NCBI GenBank assembly: GCA_934163035.1
Contig: CAKPJX010000004.1
Coordinates: 1-64,000, forward strand
Source of the DNA: an uncultured Bacilli bacterium
Lineage (GTDB): Bacteria; Bacillota_I; Bacilli_A; RF39; UBA660
Direction: 5' to 3'
Length of the DNA stretch: 64,000 nucleotides
The notes below the pieces were generated by a model that had not been told where the DNA came from, ran no database searches, and saw only the letters and a program-made list of their open reading frames with translations. This document shows, in pieces, positions 34,752 through 44,774 of this stretch (position 1 is the stretch's first letter; each line of letters opens with the position of its first letter). The position numbers and the translations under genes are program-made.

Positions 34752-37064
34752 ATGAAATCAAAATTATCAAATATTGGATCAAAGATAATGGGCACTCTAA
34801 TGGATATATTATTGCCACTTTTTTATCTATTTTGTTTTATCTGTATAATTGGTGGTGGACTTTACTATTATAATAAGCAAATAGAACAGCAACAAATGAT
34901 TTTAGACATAGAAAAAAGAATTACTATGAGTCAACCAGGTACTGCAATTTCTCTACCTGTAAAAAAAGAATTAGAGGCTAGTAAATTAAATTATACAGTT
35001 CAAGACGATGATATAGCAGTAGTTCAGGATGATGGCACTTTAGTAGGCGTTGACGAGGGTAGTACCACTGTTACAATTGAAACCGAAGATAAGTCTAAAT
35101 CTCAAACTATTGTCGTTAGTGTAGGTAAAGATGCTATTGATGAGACCGAAGATAAGGGTGTTATTAATGATATGATAACAGATGGCAAAATTGAAAATAA
35201 TGAAATAAAGCCAGAAGGTTTAGAGTTAAATACTCAAGAAATATCATTAGAATATGGTGATACTTATACTCCTGTTGCTGACATCATGCCAAGAAAGATA
35301 AGTAACAGAAAACTTAACTGGGTAAGTTCTAATCCGGATCTAGTATCAGTTGATTCAAATGGACTAATAAGAATACTAAAAAATGCTAATGGTATAGCTA
35401 TTATAAGTGCTTCTCTTTTTAATAACTTGTATACAGCATTTATAAAAATATTTGTTAAACAAAAAATATATCCAGCTACAGAAATTAAATTAAATAAAAA
35501 TAATGTTGATATGAAGTATAATGAAAGTGTTAATCTTGAAGCAACAGTACTTCCTGATAATGCCAGTAACAAAGAAGTTAATTGGGCAAGTTCCAATCCT
35601 AATTTGGTATCCGTTGACCAAAGCGGTAAAGTAGTAGCAATAGCAAATGAAGATGGAACAGCAACTGTCACTGCAACAAACACAGATGGCAAAGTTAGTG
35701 CTTCATCAACAGTAAATGTAGAGAAGGTAGAAACTGTTATTCCAGCAAATGGTATAAAAATAAATAAGACAAGTTTAAAACTAGCCTATGGACAAAGCTT
35801 TAATCTATCAGCTGAAGTAACACCATCTAATGCTAGTAATAAAAAAGTTGTTTGGTCAAGTTCAAATGCTGGATTAGTATCAGTAGATCAAACAGGTAAA
35901 ATAGCAGTTGTTGCTAACCAAAATGGTACAGCTACAATCACAGCTGCAACAGAAGACGGTAAGTATTCAAAAAAAGTTACTGTAACAACCACTAGGGTTG
36001 CAGTTATACCAACAAATGTAAATTTAAATGTCACTAAAATAACTTTAAATAGTAATGCCTCTTATCGTTTCACTGCAACAGTTCTACCAGCAGATGCTGA
36101 TAATAAGAGAGTAACTTGGAAAAGTTCAAATAATAAAATATTAACAGTTGATCAAAATGGGAATATTACTATTAATAAAAATCAAGATGCTAAAGTAGTG
36201 GTAACAGCCACCACCAAATCAGGTAATGTCTCTGCCAGTGTTGAAATTACAATAAAAAAAGTTGACGTTCCAGTAACCGGAATATCCGTAGATAAAGCAA
36301 ATATTTCAGTAAAGTATGGAACCACAGCTAAAATAACGACGACCGTCTATCCAGCAGAGGCCACTAATAAAAATGTTATATATAAAAGTAGTAATGCCAA
36401 AAAAGTAAGCGTAAATAAAAATGGTGTTGTAAAAGCAATTTCTAATTACAGTGGAACAGTTAAAGTAACAGTAACAACGAGGGATGGTAATTATAAAAGA
36501 GTTGTAAAAGTTAGAATCATAGAAGATGAATCAAAAATCGTTAGGAAAGCAACCGGGTTCTGGTGGCCGATAGCCCCAGAACATAAATCCTTAGCATACC
36601 TTAATACTGGTAGATTGTATGCAAGTTCACACAGAGGGGTTGACATATCTGCACATTCTGGTGATAGTAAGGGTAAAATAAACGTCATAGCCAGTTATGA
36701 TGGAGTAGTTGAGTATGCGTATAATGACATCCCACCAAAGTATGATAACTATTATGGAAAAAGTGGGGCAACAGCTTCTTGGATGCATGATGGTTTTGGA
36801 AATTGCATCAAGATTAGACACACATATAATGGCAAAACAATTTATACGTATTATGCCCACCTAACTCAAAATATAAAAGTCAAGGCTGGGGATAAAGTAG
36901 TTGCTGGTCAGGTGATAGCTACAATGGGTTCAAGTGGTAATTCAACCGGAACACACCTTCACTTTGAAACTAGAGTAGGTAGTGGTTCTAGAGATTATAC
37001 TAGTAAGAACAACCCATTAAATTACATATCACCAAATAGTTACCCATCAAAAAGGATTAAATAG
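34752..37064 (+). CDS. Surface protein with Ig-like (Big_2) repeats and C-terminal M23 peptidase
   Basis: 770 residues: an N-terminal membrane helix (about 17-40) acting as anchor, then six bacterial Ig-like repeats of about 80 residues (the first, near 60-127, shortened; the others from about 155 to 595). Each has the pattern N-x-x-V-x-W/Y-x-SSN-P...VSVD-x-x-G-x-V...G-x-A-x-I-T-A-T. The C-terminal domain (about 600-765) is a LytM/M23 zinc endopeptidase with H627-x-x-x-D631 and H735-L-H737-F-E, and a YAHL strand, so the metal site is complete. It should cut peptide bridges of peptidoglycan at a distance from the membrane set by the repeats. The next gene is a sister with the same N-terminal half and a different end. 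The two genes are 16 bases apart. Confidence 0.88.
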   Translation: MKSKLSNIGSKIMGTLMDILLPLFYLFCFICIIGGGLYYYNKQIEQQQMILDIEKRITMSQPGTAISLPVKKELEASKLNYTVQDDDIAVVQDDGTLVGVDEGSTTVTIETEDKSKSQTIVVSVGKDAIDETEDKGVINDMITDGKIENNEIKPEGLELNTQEISLEYGDTYTPVADIMPRKISNRKLNWVSSNPDLVSVDSNGLIRILKNANGIAIISASLFNNLYTAFIKIFVKQKIYPATEIKLNKNNVDMKYNESVNLEATVLPDNASNKEVNWASSNPNLVSVDQSGKVVAIANEDGTATVTATNTDGKVSASSTVNVEKVETVIPANGIKINKTSLKLAYGQSFNLSAEVTPSNASNKKVVWSSSNAGLVSVDQTGKIAVVANQNGTATITAATEDGKYSKKVTVTTTRVAVIPTNVNLNVTKITLNSNASYRFTATVLPADADNKRVTWKSSNNKILTVDQNGNITINKNQDAKVVVTATTKSGNVSASVEITIKKVDVPVTGISVDKANISVKYGTTAKITTTVYPAEATNKNVIYKSSNAKKVSVNKNGVVKAISNYSGTVKVTVTTRDGNYKRVVKVRIIEDESKIVRKATGFWWPIAPEHKSLAYLNTGRLYASSHRGVDISAHSGDSKGKINVIASYDGVVEYAYNDIPPKYDNYYGKSGATASWMHDGFGNCIKIRHTYNGKTIYTYYAHLTQNIKVKAGDKVVAGQVIATMGSSGNSTGTHLHFETRVGSGSRDYTSKNNPLNYISPNSYPSKRIK

Positions 37065-37080
37065 AAAAAGGAGTTTAGTT

Positions 37081-39891
37081 ATGAAATATGTAAGAGAAAT
37101 AATTATAAGTGCTATTTTACCACTGTTCTATTTATTTTGTATTGTATGTATAGTAGGAGCAGTATTCTACTTTCATGCTAAAAATATTGAACAGCAACAA
37201 ATGATTTTGGAGATAGAAAAAAGATTAACACTAAATAGTACAGGTGATGTAACAACACTACCCGTTAAAGATAACATCGACAGTAGTAAACTAACGTATA
37301 CAGTTCAAGATGAAAATGTAGCTGTTGTCCATGATGATGGTACTGTAGTTGCCGTTGGTGAAGGAACCACTGCTGTTACAGTTGAAACAGATGACAACTC
37401 TAAACTACAAACAATAGTAGTAAGTGTCGGTAAAGAAGCTATAAATGAAACTAAAAGCAACAAACAAGTTGATAATATTATCGAAGATGTAAATAAAGAA
37501 ATAGAGGAGAGTACAAAGGTTGAAAAGGTACCAGTAACTAGCTTATCCTTAAATAAAGAAGAAGTTGCACTATCGTACAATGAAACTTTTTCACCTAGCG
37601 TTACAGTATTCCCAGATAATGCTAGCAATAGAAGAATAATTTGGACTAGTTCTAATCCGGATCTTGTTTCAGTAAGTGAAGACGGTGTAATAAAAGCTGT
37701 AAAAAATGAGGATGGTATAGCAACTGTATGGGCAACAACAGAGAATAAACTTAATGCTATATCCTTAACGATTCCAGTTATAAGAAAAATAATTGAAGCG
37801 ATAGGAATAAAAATAGATCGACTATATGTCAATTTAAAGGCAAATGAAAGTACTAACTTAGTTGCAACTCTACTACCTTCTGGTGCTGTTAATACTGGAA
37901 TAGAATGGTCAAGTTCCAACCCAAATTTAGTAACCGTTGATCAAAATGGTAAAGTAACAGCTGTAGCAAATGAAGATGGTATTGCAATAATTACCGCTGC
38001 AACTTCAGATGAAAAGCATAAAGCTATATCTACAGTAAGAGTGTCAAAAGTAGAAGAAAAAGTATCAGCAGAAGGTGTTACTTTAGATAAAAGCAGTATT
38101 CAATTGAAATATGGTGAAAAAGCTTATTTATCAGCAACAGTAACTCCACAAAATGCTACTAATAAATTACTAATTTGGACAAGTGATAATCCAACATTAG
38201 TTTATGTAAATATGTTTGGAAGAGTAAGAGCCTTAAGAAATGAAAACGGTTCGGCTACAATAACTGTAAGGACACTAGATGGTCTTCATAAAGCAACAGC
38301 AAGAGTTGATGTTATACAGGATTCAATAAAGGTTAGCAAAATAAATTTAAATAGAAAAACAGTAGATTTAAATATTGGTCAATCATTTCAACTTTTTGCT
38401 AGTATACTTCCGTTTAATGCTACAGACAAAAAAATCATTTGGAAAAGTTCTAGTCCAAACTATGTACCAGTTGATGGAAACGGTTTAGTAACAGTAAAAG
38501 ATAATCAAACAGGATCAGCGATAATAACTGCAACATCAGAAGATGGTAGTATATCTTCATCAGCTCAAATAAAAGTTAAAAAAACAGATGTAAGTGTAAC
38601 GGGAATACAATTAAGTAATACTAGCTACAATTTAAAATATGGTGAAAAAGCTACTATGGTTCCAAACGTTTTACCAGAAACGGCTAGTAACAAACAAGTT
38701 ACATATTCTAGTTCCAACCCTAAATTGGTTGCTATAAATTCAAATGGTGTAATAACTGTAATCAGTAATGAAAATGGTTCTGCCACAATAACAGCAACTA
38801 CAAAAGATGGCTCACATAAAGCAACAGCCCAAGTTAATGTTTCTAAAGTAGTAGTAGATAACGGAAAAGTAGAGCTAAGTGCCAGTGATATCAGCTTAGC
38901 ATATGGAGAAAAAAGAACTATAACAGCTAATAGATCAGTAACATGGTCTTCTAGCGATACATCAATCGCAACAGTAAATTCAAAAGGTTTAATAACAGCT
39001 AATAAGAAAAAACTTGGTATAGCAACAATTACAGCTAAAAAAGGAAATATCTCTGCTAGCCTAAAGGTCCGTGTATATCCAAGTGGAAAAGCTGTTAGTT
39101 ACAAAGCAACTTATAAAGGTTATAAAACGGGTATACTAATTAAAAATAGACAGAAGGCTGTATTGCAATCATTTGCGTTTGATGGTAATGATATATATAT
39201 AAGTCAACAGCAAGGAATCTATCAACCTGGAGCAACTCTATCAAAAATGACAAATCTTGTAACCCCAGTTACCAATTCAGCAATACTTAAAAACTACGAC
39301 CATGTATCAAATATAAGTATTGAAACTACTAATAACGTAAAATACTTATGGACAGACTGTGGTAGTAAAAATGCTTGTCGTGTAAGACTTGATGCTATAA
39401 GTTTTTCTAATCCGCCGGTTTTACAAAGTCCAGCCGCTGGTATATATGAATCTAATGGTCCTGTTGCTGTAGATAGTGACAATAGAATCTTCGCTATTTT
39501 AGCTGGCAATTCTAGAAAAACACATATATTTAAAATATATAATTTAGATGATTTCATTAAGAATGGAACTAAAGCTGAATTAGTATATGAGTTTACAGTA
39601 AGAAATCCTAATACCAACTATCATAGACAAGGATTTACTGTATCCGGAAATTATATATATGATTATGAGGGAAATAGATCAGACGGTCAATATCCAGCTG
39701 TCTTCTTGTCTACATTTTCTCTTCAAGGACAAAAAATCGTTAGCAGAAGAAAAATAGCATACCCTAACAACAAGTATTATTGGGAACCAGAAGGTGTAAA
39801 AATACGCAATGGCAAAGTATATATTGGTATGGGTGGACAGAATAAAGAAACAAATAAAAAATATGTAGCCCTATTCCAAATGAATCAATAA
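37081..39891 (+). CDS. Surface protein with Ig-like (Big_2) repeats and a propeller-like C-terminal domain
   Basis: 936 residues. The N-terminus repeats the plan of the previous protein: a membrane helix (about 9-30) and a first short Ig-like unit with near-identical wording (EQQQMILEIEKRLT, then IVVSVGKEAI). About seven Ig-like repeats run to about residue 665. The last 250 residues (about 690-936) differ from the M23 end and form a beta-rich domain with LQSFAFDGNDIYISQQQG, YDHVSNISIETTNNVKYLWTDCG and YYWEPEGVKI. The pattern is like helveticin-J-type or related beta-propeller proteins; that match is by eye only. Possible roles are adhesion or a bacteriolysin-like activity. It is cotranscribed with the M23 protein and ends at a strong terminator. 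Confidence 0.8.
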   Translation: MKYVREIIISAILPLFYLFCIVCIVGAVFYFHAKNIEQQQMILEIEKRLTLNSTGDVTTLPVKDNIDSSKLTYTVQDENVAVVHDDGTVVAVGEGTTAVTVETDDNSKLQTIVVSVGKEAINETKSNKQVDNIIEDVNKEIEESTKVEKVPVTSLSLNKEEVALSYNETFSPSVTVFPDNASNRRIIWTSSNPDLVSVSEDGVIKAVKNEDGIATVWATTENKLNAISLTIPVIRKIIEAIGIKIDRLYVNLKANESTNLVATLLPSGAVNTGIEWSSSNPNLVTVDQNGKVTAVANEDGIAIITAATSDEKHKAISTVRVSKVEEKVSAEGVTLDKSSIQLKYGEKAYLSATVTPQNATNKLLIWTSDNPTLVYVNMFGRVRALRNENGSATITVRTLDGLHKATARVDVIQDSIKVSKINLNRKTVDLNIGQSFQLFASILPFNATDKKIIWKSSSPNYVPVDGNGLVTVKDNQTGSAIITATSEDGSISSSAQIKVKKTDVSVTGIQLSNTSYNLKYGEKATMVPNVLPETASNKQVTYSSSNPKLVAINSNGVITVISNENGSATITATTKDGSHKATAQVNVSKVVVDNGKVELSASDISLAYGEKRTITANRSVTWSSSDTSIATVNSKGLITANKKKLGIATITAKKGNISASLKVRVYPSGKAVSYKATYKGYKTGILIKNRQKAVLQSFAFDGNDIYISQQQGIYQPGATLSKMTNLVTPVTNSAILKNYDHVSNISIETTNNVKYLWTDCGSKNACRVRLDAISFSNPPVLQSPAAGIYESNGPVAVDSDNRIFAILAGNSRKTHIFKIYNLDDFIKNGTKAELVYEFTVRNPNTNYHRQGFTVSGNYIYDYEGNRSDGQYPAVFLSTFSLQGQKIVSRRKIAYPNNKYYWEPEGVKIRNGKVYIGMGGQNKETNKKYVALFQMNQ

Positions 39892-39900
39892 TATAAAGAT

Positions 39901-39930
39901 AAAGAGTGAAGCATTGCTTCGCTCTTTATA
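39901..39930 (+). terminator. Terminator after the Ig-repeat gene pair
   Basis: AAAGAGTGAAGC (39901-39912) pairs with GCTTCGCTCTTT (39916-39927) with one G-T pair and a three-base loop. Confidence 0.85.
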
Positions 39931-39969
39931 TATTTAATGAAATATGTTACAATAGCACCAGGTGATATT

Positions 39970-41190
39970 ATGCAAAAAATCGTAATAATAGGTGGAGGAG
40001 CATCAGGCTTAACTGCTGCTATAAATGCTAAGAATGATAATAATGAAATAATTATTTTAGAACAGAATAGTACATGTGGTAAGAAACTTTCAATAACAGG
40101 AAATGGTAAATGTAACTATTGGAATATAGATCAAGATCTTTCTCACTACCACTCATATAATAACGAATATTTAAAAAATATTATAGATGCAGATATACAA
40201 AAATCAAGTCTAGATTTTCTGACTAATATTGGAATTGTTCCAAGGATAAAAAACGGTTATTACTACCCATCATCAAACCAAGCTAGTACCGTAGTATCAT
40301 CACTTTTAATAGAAGCAAAACTAAAAAATATAGTTATTAAGACAAATAAACTTGTAGAAAAAATAGTAAAAGAAAATGAAAAGTTTAAAATTATTTGTCA
40401 AGATGAAATAATAATATGTGATATCCTAGTAGCTTCAATGGGAAGTAATGCCTCAATTAATAAGCCATATAATGGTTATAAATTATTAAAAGGACTAGGA
40501 CACACTGTTATAACTCCATTACCATCATTAGTAGGATTAAAATCAAATAAAAACTATTTTAAAGAGTGGAGTGGTATTAGAACAAATGCTACAATATATC
40601 ACTTGGAAGATAATGAAATAATAAATAGAGAAACTGGTGAAATTCAACTTACCGATTATGGAGTTAGTGGTATATGTATATTTAACCTAAGTGAAAAAAT
40701 AAGTAAGGGACTAAATAAAAATAAGCAAGAAGAAATACTAATAAACTTCTATCCAGAAGTAAATACATCTTTTAGAGATTGGCTAGAAAATAGAAATAAT
40801 GAATTAAAAAACAGAAATATAATGGAACTATTAGAAGGAAGTCTTAACTATAAATTAGTAAAGGTCATACTAAAGGTAACTAAAATAGACGAAAACTTAT
40901 CTTGGAAAGATATAGAAGAAGTTAAAAAGAAAGAACTAATAAGAAACTTAACAAATCATAAATTAGAAATAACTTCAACCAATTCTGAACAAAAAGCTCA
41001 AGTAATATCTGGAGGAATTCCACTAACAGAAATAAATTGTAAAACAATGGAATCTCTAATATGTAAAAATTTATACATAACAGGTGAAATATTAGATGTA
41101 GATGGTGATTGTGGTGGCTATAACTTAGGCTTTGCCTGGATGAGTGGTATAAGAGCAGGTAAAAGTATTAGGGAGATGACCAATGATTAG
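39970..41190 (+). CDS. BaiN/RdsA-like (HI0933 family) flavoprotein
   Basis: 406 residues. The N-terminal FAD-binding Rossmann motif VIIGGGASGLTAAINA, the KKLSITGNGKCN loop, the middle beta domain with TDYGVSGICIFNLS, and the C-terminal VISGGIPLTEIN and GEILDVDGDCGGYNLGFAWMSG segments are the usual marks of this family (COG2081). Members are NAD(P)/FAD-dependent oxidoreductases, some acting on bile acids or other lipids, mostly without a known substrate. The ATG at 39970 is used because AGGTGA lies before it and the Rossmann strand starts at once; the in-frame ATG at 39937 is upstream of a likely TACAAT -10 box (39949-39954). It overlaps the next flavoprotein gene by eight bases. Confidence 0.88.
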   Translation: MQKIVIIGGGASGLTAAINAKNDNNEIIILEQNSTCGKKLSITGNGKCNYWNIDQDLSHYHSYNNEYLKNIIDADIQKSSLDFLTNIGIVPRIKNGYYYPSSNQASTVVSSLLIEAKLKNIVIKTNKLVEKIVKENEKFKIICQDEIIICDILVASMGSNASINKPYNGYKLLKGLGHTVITPLPSLVGLKSNKNYFKEWSGIRTNATIYHLEDNEIINRETGEIQLTDYGVSGICIFNLSEKISKGLNKNKQEEILINFYPEVNTSFRDWLENRNNELKNRNIMELLEGSLNYKLVKVILKVTKIDENLSWKDIEEVKKKELIRNLTNHKLEITSTNSEQKAQVISGGIPLTEINCKTMESLICKNLYITGEILDVDGDCGGYNLGFAWMSGIRAGKSIREMTND

Positions 41191-42772
41191 ATTAAGACAA
41201 GTAAAAGTAGACATATTAAAAGATACAAAAGAAGAAATATTAAAAAAAGTCACAAGACAATTAAATATAAATAAAAGTGATATAAAAGACTTAAAAATTA
41301 TTAAGAAGTCATTAGATGCCAGAAAAAAAGATCAATTGTTTTTCGTCTATGAATTAGATATAAGTACAACAAATGATGAGAAAATTGTAAATGAAATAAA
41401 ATCAAAAGATGTATTTATATCTAATGACAAACCATATGTCTTTGAAAAAACAGGTAATAAAAAATTAAATAATCGTCCTATCATAGTAGGATCAGGACCA
41501 GCTGGACTATTTTGTGCTTATTTACTAGCAGAAAATAATTACAAACCTATTATTATTGAACGTGGTGAAAAAATAGAAGATAGGATTAAAACAGTAGAAA
41601 AGTTTTGGAATACAAATGAGTTAAATGAAGAATCAAATGTTTCTTTTGGAGAAGGTGGTGCTGGAACATTTTCTGATGGTAAACTAAATACGCTTATTAA
41701 GGACAAAGAAAAAAGAGGTCACAAGGCCTTTCAAATATTTGTTGAAAATGGAGCTAATGAAGAAATTTTATATGAACAAAAACCACATATAGGAACTGAC
41801 AATTTAAGAAAAATAGTAAAAAACATTCGTAATAAAATTATTTCTATGGGTGGTGAAATTCTATATAACACCAAATTAACTGATATTGAGATAGAAAATA
41901 ATAAGGTAAAAGCCATAAAAGTTAATAATAATAGAATAATAAAAACAGATATCCTAGTTTTAGCAATAGGTCATAGTGCTAGAGATACTTTTAAAATGCT
42001 TTATGAAAAGGGATTAACTATAAAAAATAAACCATTTGCTGTAGGTGTTAGAGTAGCTCATAAACAGAGTATAATTAATGAAAGTCAATATAAAAAATTT
42101 GCTAAATACTTACCACCAGCTAGTTATAAATTAACTTACCAAACCAAAGCCAGAAGAGGTGTTTATTCATTTTGTATGTGTCCAGGTGGATATGTAGTAA
42201 ATGCCTCTAGTGAAAAAAATAGACTAGTTGTAAATGGGATGAGCAACTATAAAAGAGAAACACCTATTGCAAATAGTGCCATTGTAGTTACAATCTCAGA
42301 AAATGATTATGGAACTAATCCCTTAGCCGGTATAAAGTATCAAGAACAGTTAGAAGAAAAAGCCTATATAATAGGAAAGGGACAAATACCAATTCAGTTA
42401 TATAAGGATTTTAAAGAAGAAAAGAAAACTACAAGTATTAACGAAGAAAGTATTGCAATAAAAGGTCACTATACTTTAAGTAACTTAAATTGCCTCTTGC
42501 CCAAATATATATCAGATTCCATCAAAGAAGCAATGCCTTTTTTCGGTACAAAAATAAAAGATTTTGATGGAGATGATACCGTTATGCTAGGTTTAGAGAG
42601 CAGGACCTCATCACCGGTGAGAATAGTAAGAGACGAAAATTATATATCAAATATTATGGGAATTTACCCATGTGGTGAAGGTGCCGGATATGCTGGAGGA
42701 ATAACATCATCAGCAATAGATGGAATAAAAGTAGCAGAAGCTATAGCTAAAGTATATAAGGAGGTAAAATAA
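41183..42772 (+). CDS. Uncharacterised FAD-dependent oxidoreductase (COG2509 type)
   Basis: 529 residues. An N-terminal alpha/beta extension (about 1-92) precedes the FAD Rossmann fold PIIVGSGPAGLFCAYLLAE (about 94-112). The family-specific SNVSFGEGGAGTFSDGKLNTLIKD (about 151-174), the middle ARRGVYSFCMCPGGYVVNASSE (about 324-345) and the GIYPCGEGAGYAGGITSSAIDG FAD-closing segment (about 493-514) are present. This pattern marks the conserved COG2509 group of FAD-dependent dehydrogenases, whose substrate is unknown. It overlaps both neighbours (eight bases upstream, one base downstream) and is so cotranslated with the BaiN-like gene and the MYG1-like gene. Confidence 0.87.
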   Translation: MIRLRQVKVDILKDTKEEILKKVTRQLNINKSDIKDLKIIKKSLDARKKDQLFFVYELDISTTNDEKIVNEIKSKDVFISNDKPYVFEKTGNKKLNNRPIIVGSGPAGLFCAYLLAENNYKPIIIERGEKIEDRIKTVEKFWNTNELNEESNVSFGEGGAGTFSDGKLNTLIKDKEKRGHKAFQIFVENGANEEILYEQKPHIGTDNLRKIVKNIRNKIISMGGEILYNTKLTDIEIENNKVKAIKVNNNRIIKTDILVLAIGHSARDTFKMLYEKGLTIKNKPFAVGVRVAHKQSIINESQYKKFAKYLPPASYKLTYQTKARRGVYSFCMCPGGYVVNASSEKNRLVVNGMSNYKRETPIANSAIVVTISENDYGTNPLAGIKYQEQLEEKAYIIGKGQIPIQLYKDFKEEKKTTSINEESIAIKGHYTLSNLNCLLPKYISDSIKEAMPFFGTKIKDFDGDDTVMLGLESRTSSPVRIVRDENYISNIMGIYPCGEGAGYAGGITSSAIDGIKVAEAIAKVYKEVK

Positions 42773-43689
42773 TGTTAACATTAACAACTAATATAAAAGA
42801 AGCAAGTTGTATTACTCACTGTGGTAAAATGCACGCTGACGAAGTTTTCGCAACAGCATTTTTGGAATTATTAAAAGAAAACATAGTAGTAATAAGAGTT
42901 CCATCAGTTGACTTTAACAGTATAAGAGAAGATGCAATTGTCTATGATATAGGTTTAAAAGAATTTGATCATCATCAACCAGATAATAAAAAAAGACCAA
43001 ATGGAATACCATATTGTTCATTTGGTCTATTATGGAAAGAATTCGGAAGAAAGTATTTAAAAGAAAACAAAATAGATGACTATGAAGATGTATTTGAAAG
43101 ATTTGATAAAGACCTAGTAGAACAAATAGATGCTGATGATAATGGTATATTTCCTAAAATAGAAGCTCAGTGTAAAGTAAAAACACTAAGTAGTATTATA
43201 GACTTGTTTAATCCAGGTTATGACTCCAATGAAGATGAATCAAAACAATTCAAAAAAGCCGTCTTACTAGCTAAAGAAATAATAGAAGAAGAATTATCAA
43301 ATATAATAGGTAAAGTAAAAGCTAAGAAAAAAATAACCAATATAATTAAAAATAATAATGAAGAAATCCTAGTATTAGATGAATATATTCCATATTTAGA
43401 AACTCTATTAGAACTAGATCCAGAAGAAAAGATTAAACTAGCAGTCTTTCCAAGTAATAGAGGAGGGTATAATGTAAAGACTATACCCAAGAGTATAACT
43501 GATCAAACATACAGGGTACCATTTCCTAAAAATTGGGCAGGTCTAACAGATGAAGACCTTGAAAAAGAAAGTAAAATTAAAGGTGCTGTGTTTTGCCATA
43601 ACAAACTATTTATCGCAACAGCAAAAGATAAAGATAGTGCTATAAGATTGGCAAAAAAAGCTCTTGATATATATAAAAATATTGACTAA
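42772..43689 (+). CDS. MYG1 family protein (UPF0160)
   Basis: 305 residues. The opening ITHCGKMHADEVFATAFLELL (about 13-33), YDIGLKEFDHHQ (about 58-69), the SFGLLWKEFGRKYL helix (about 83-96), EQIDADDNGI (about 118-127) and the late GLTDEDLEKESKIKGAVFCHNKLFIA segment are the hallmarks of the MYG1 family. Eukaryotic MYG1 is reported as a 3'-5' RNA exonuclease with a DHH-like fold; the metal-binding His/Asp residues (H20, D22, D59, DHH 66-68) are all present here. The bacterial role is not established. Its start shares a base with the stop of the preceding flavoprotein gene, and GGAGG precedes it. Confidence 0.88.
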   Translation: MLTLTTNIKEASCITHCGKMHADEVFATAFLELLKENIVVIRVPSVDFNSIREDAIVYDIGLKEFDHHQPDNKKRPNGIPYCSFGLLWKEFGRKYLKENKIDDYEDVFERFDKDLVEQIDADDNGIFPKIEAQCKVKTLSSIIDLFNPGYDSNEDESKQFKKAVLLAKEIIEEELSNIIGKVKAKKKITNIIKNNNEEILVLDEYIPYLETLLELDPEEKIKLAVFPSNRGGYNVKTIPKSITDQTYRVPFPKNWAGLTDEDLEKESKIKGAVFCHNKLFIATAKDKDSAIRLAKKALDIYKNID

Positions 43690-43727
43690 TAATAGCATAA
43701 AGCTTATTATAATATAAGAGGTGTTAT

Positions 43728-44288
43728 ATGTATTACAGTAAAAGAAAAAGCATTATTAAAAATCTTATTTCCATAGTTATAATTATATTAATTGCTCTAT
43801 ATGCAACACATCATATATATTATAAATTTAAAGATGTAAAAAATGTTGACTATAGTTCTAAATCATTAGATATAATTTTTCATTCTGAAGATGGAGATAG
43901 AGTAACCCTAGAAAAAGCTACCCCAGTTACTGATGCAGTTGGCTTATCATCAAACGCTTATACACTAAGTATTAAAAATAACTTAACGGAAGATGTAACT
44001 TATGAGTTAAAATTACATGATGATGTAGAAAAAACAATTGAAGATAACTGTTTAGATAATATTATTCCAAAAGAATTAATAAGAGTCTCAATAAAAAAGA
44101 ATAATGAAAAGGCTAAGATATTTACTTTATCAGAACTAGAAGATAGTAACTTAGATGTTGAAAAAATGAAAGCCTTAGAAAAAGTTGACTATAGTATTAG
44201 ACTATGGGTTGCAACATCCCAAACACCAGTTGCTAAAGATTCCCATTACCATGGAATAATAAAAGTTGTTGAGAAAGAGGTCGAATAA
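43728..44288 (+). CDS. Membrane-anchored beta-rich protein of unknown function
   Basis: 186 residues: an N-terminal helix (about 11-30), then a beta-rich exodomain containing LSSNAYTLSIKNNLTEDVTYELKLHDD (about 73-99) and a closing YSIRLWVATSQTPVAKDSHYHGIIKV (about 154-179). The style (one helix, one beta-sandwich) is like the small proteins at 4144 and 4686. The domain resembles TasA-type surface proteins only loosely. It follows the MYG1 gene by 38 bases with AGAGGTG before the ATG, and its stop shares a base with the yceD start, so a membrane protein is translationally coupled to a ribosome-related gene pair. No function can be assigned. Confidence 0.65.
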   Translation: MYYSKRKSIIKNLISIVIIILIALYATHHIYYKFKDVKNVDYSSKSLDIIFHSEDGDRVTLEKATPVTDAVGLSSNAYTLSIKNNLTEDVTYELKLHDDVEKTIEDNCLDNIIPKELIRVSIKKNNEKAKIFTLSELEDSNLDVEKMKALEKVDYSIRLWVATSQTPVAKDSHYHGIIKVVEKEVE

Positions 44289-44761
44289 TGGATATAGATT
44301 TAACCGCAATTAATAGAGAAGATAAAGAAAAAATTGATATTACTAATACATATAAAATTGATAGTAATTATTTTACCAATAGCAGTGTCAAGGATGTAAA
44401 GGATTTATCATTAACAGGAGAAATATACAGAAGACCAGGTGAAGATATAAATGAGGAAATGAATTATATAAAAGCTTCTGTAACAGCCACTCTAGTACTT
44501 GAAGATTCTATATCACTTGAACCTGTTGACTATAAAATATCATTTGAATATGACGACATAATAGAAGAAAATTGGAAAAAAGATGAAAATACACTTGATA
44601 TATTTCAATTTTTGTGGGAAAATATTGAACTGGAGATCCCCTTACATTTTACTAAGGTTAAAGATCTCAGTAAATTTCATGGGGATGGATGGAGATTGAT
44701 TAGTGAAGATGAACTAAAAGATACTAATAATCCATTTAGTGATTTATTAAAAGATTTATAA
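44288..44761 (+). CDS. yceD: YceD / DUF177 family protein
   Basis: 157 residues. YceD-family proteins lie immediately before rpmF in most bacteria and are linked to 23S rRNA accumulation. Here the protein has the expected acidic character, the central GEIYRRPG and [26 protein letters not shown] strand region, and the C-terminal [12 protein letters not shown] followed by [10 protein letters not shown], which matches the usual 'DPRLAxLKxL'-type end. The identification rests on that end and on rpmF starting 13 bases later. The paired cysteines often seen in this family are missing. Confidence 0.82.
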   Translation: MDIDLTAINREDKEKIDITNTYKIDSNYFTNSSVKDVKDLSLTGEIYRRPGEDINEEMNYIKASVTATLVLEDSISLEPVDYKISFEYDDIIEENWKKDENTLDIFQFLWENIELEIPLHFTKVKDLSKFHGDGWRLISEDELKDTNNPFSDLLKDL

Positions 44762-44774
44762 AAGGAGTGATAAA

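Noticed and set aside
37305..37919. A 204-codon open frame on the minus strand
   Set aside because: Antisense to the Ig-repeat gene; repeats of similar codons on the plus strand keep the opposite frame open.
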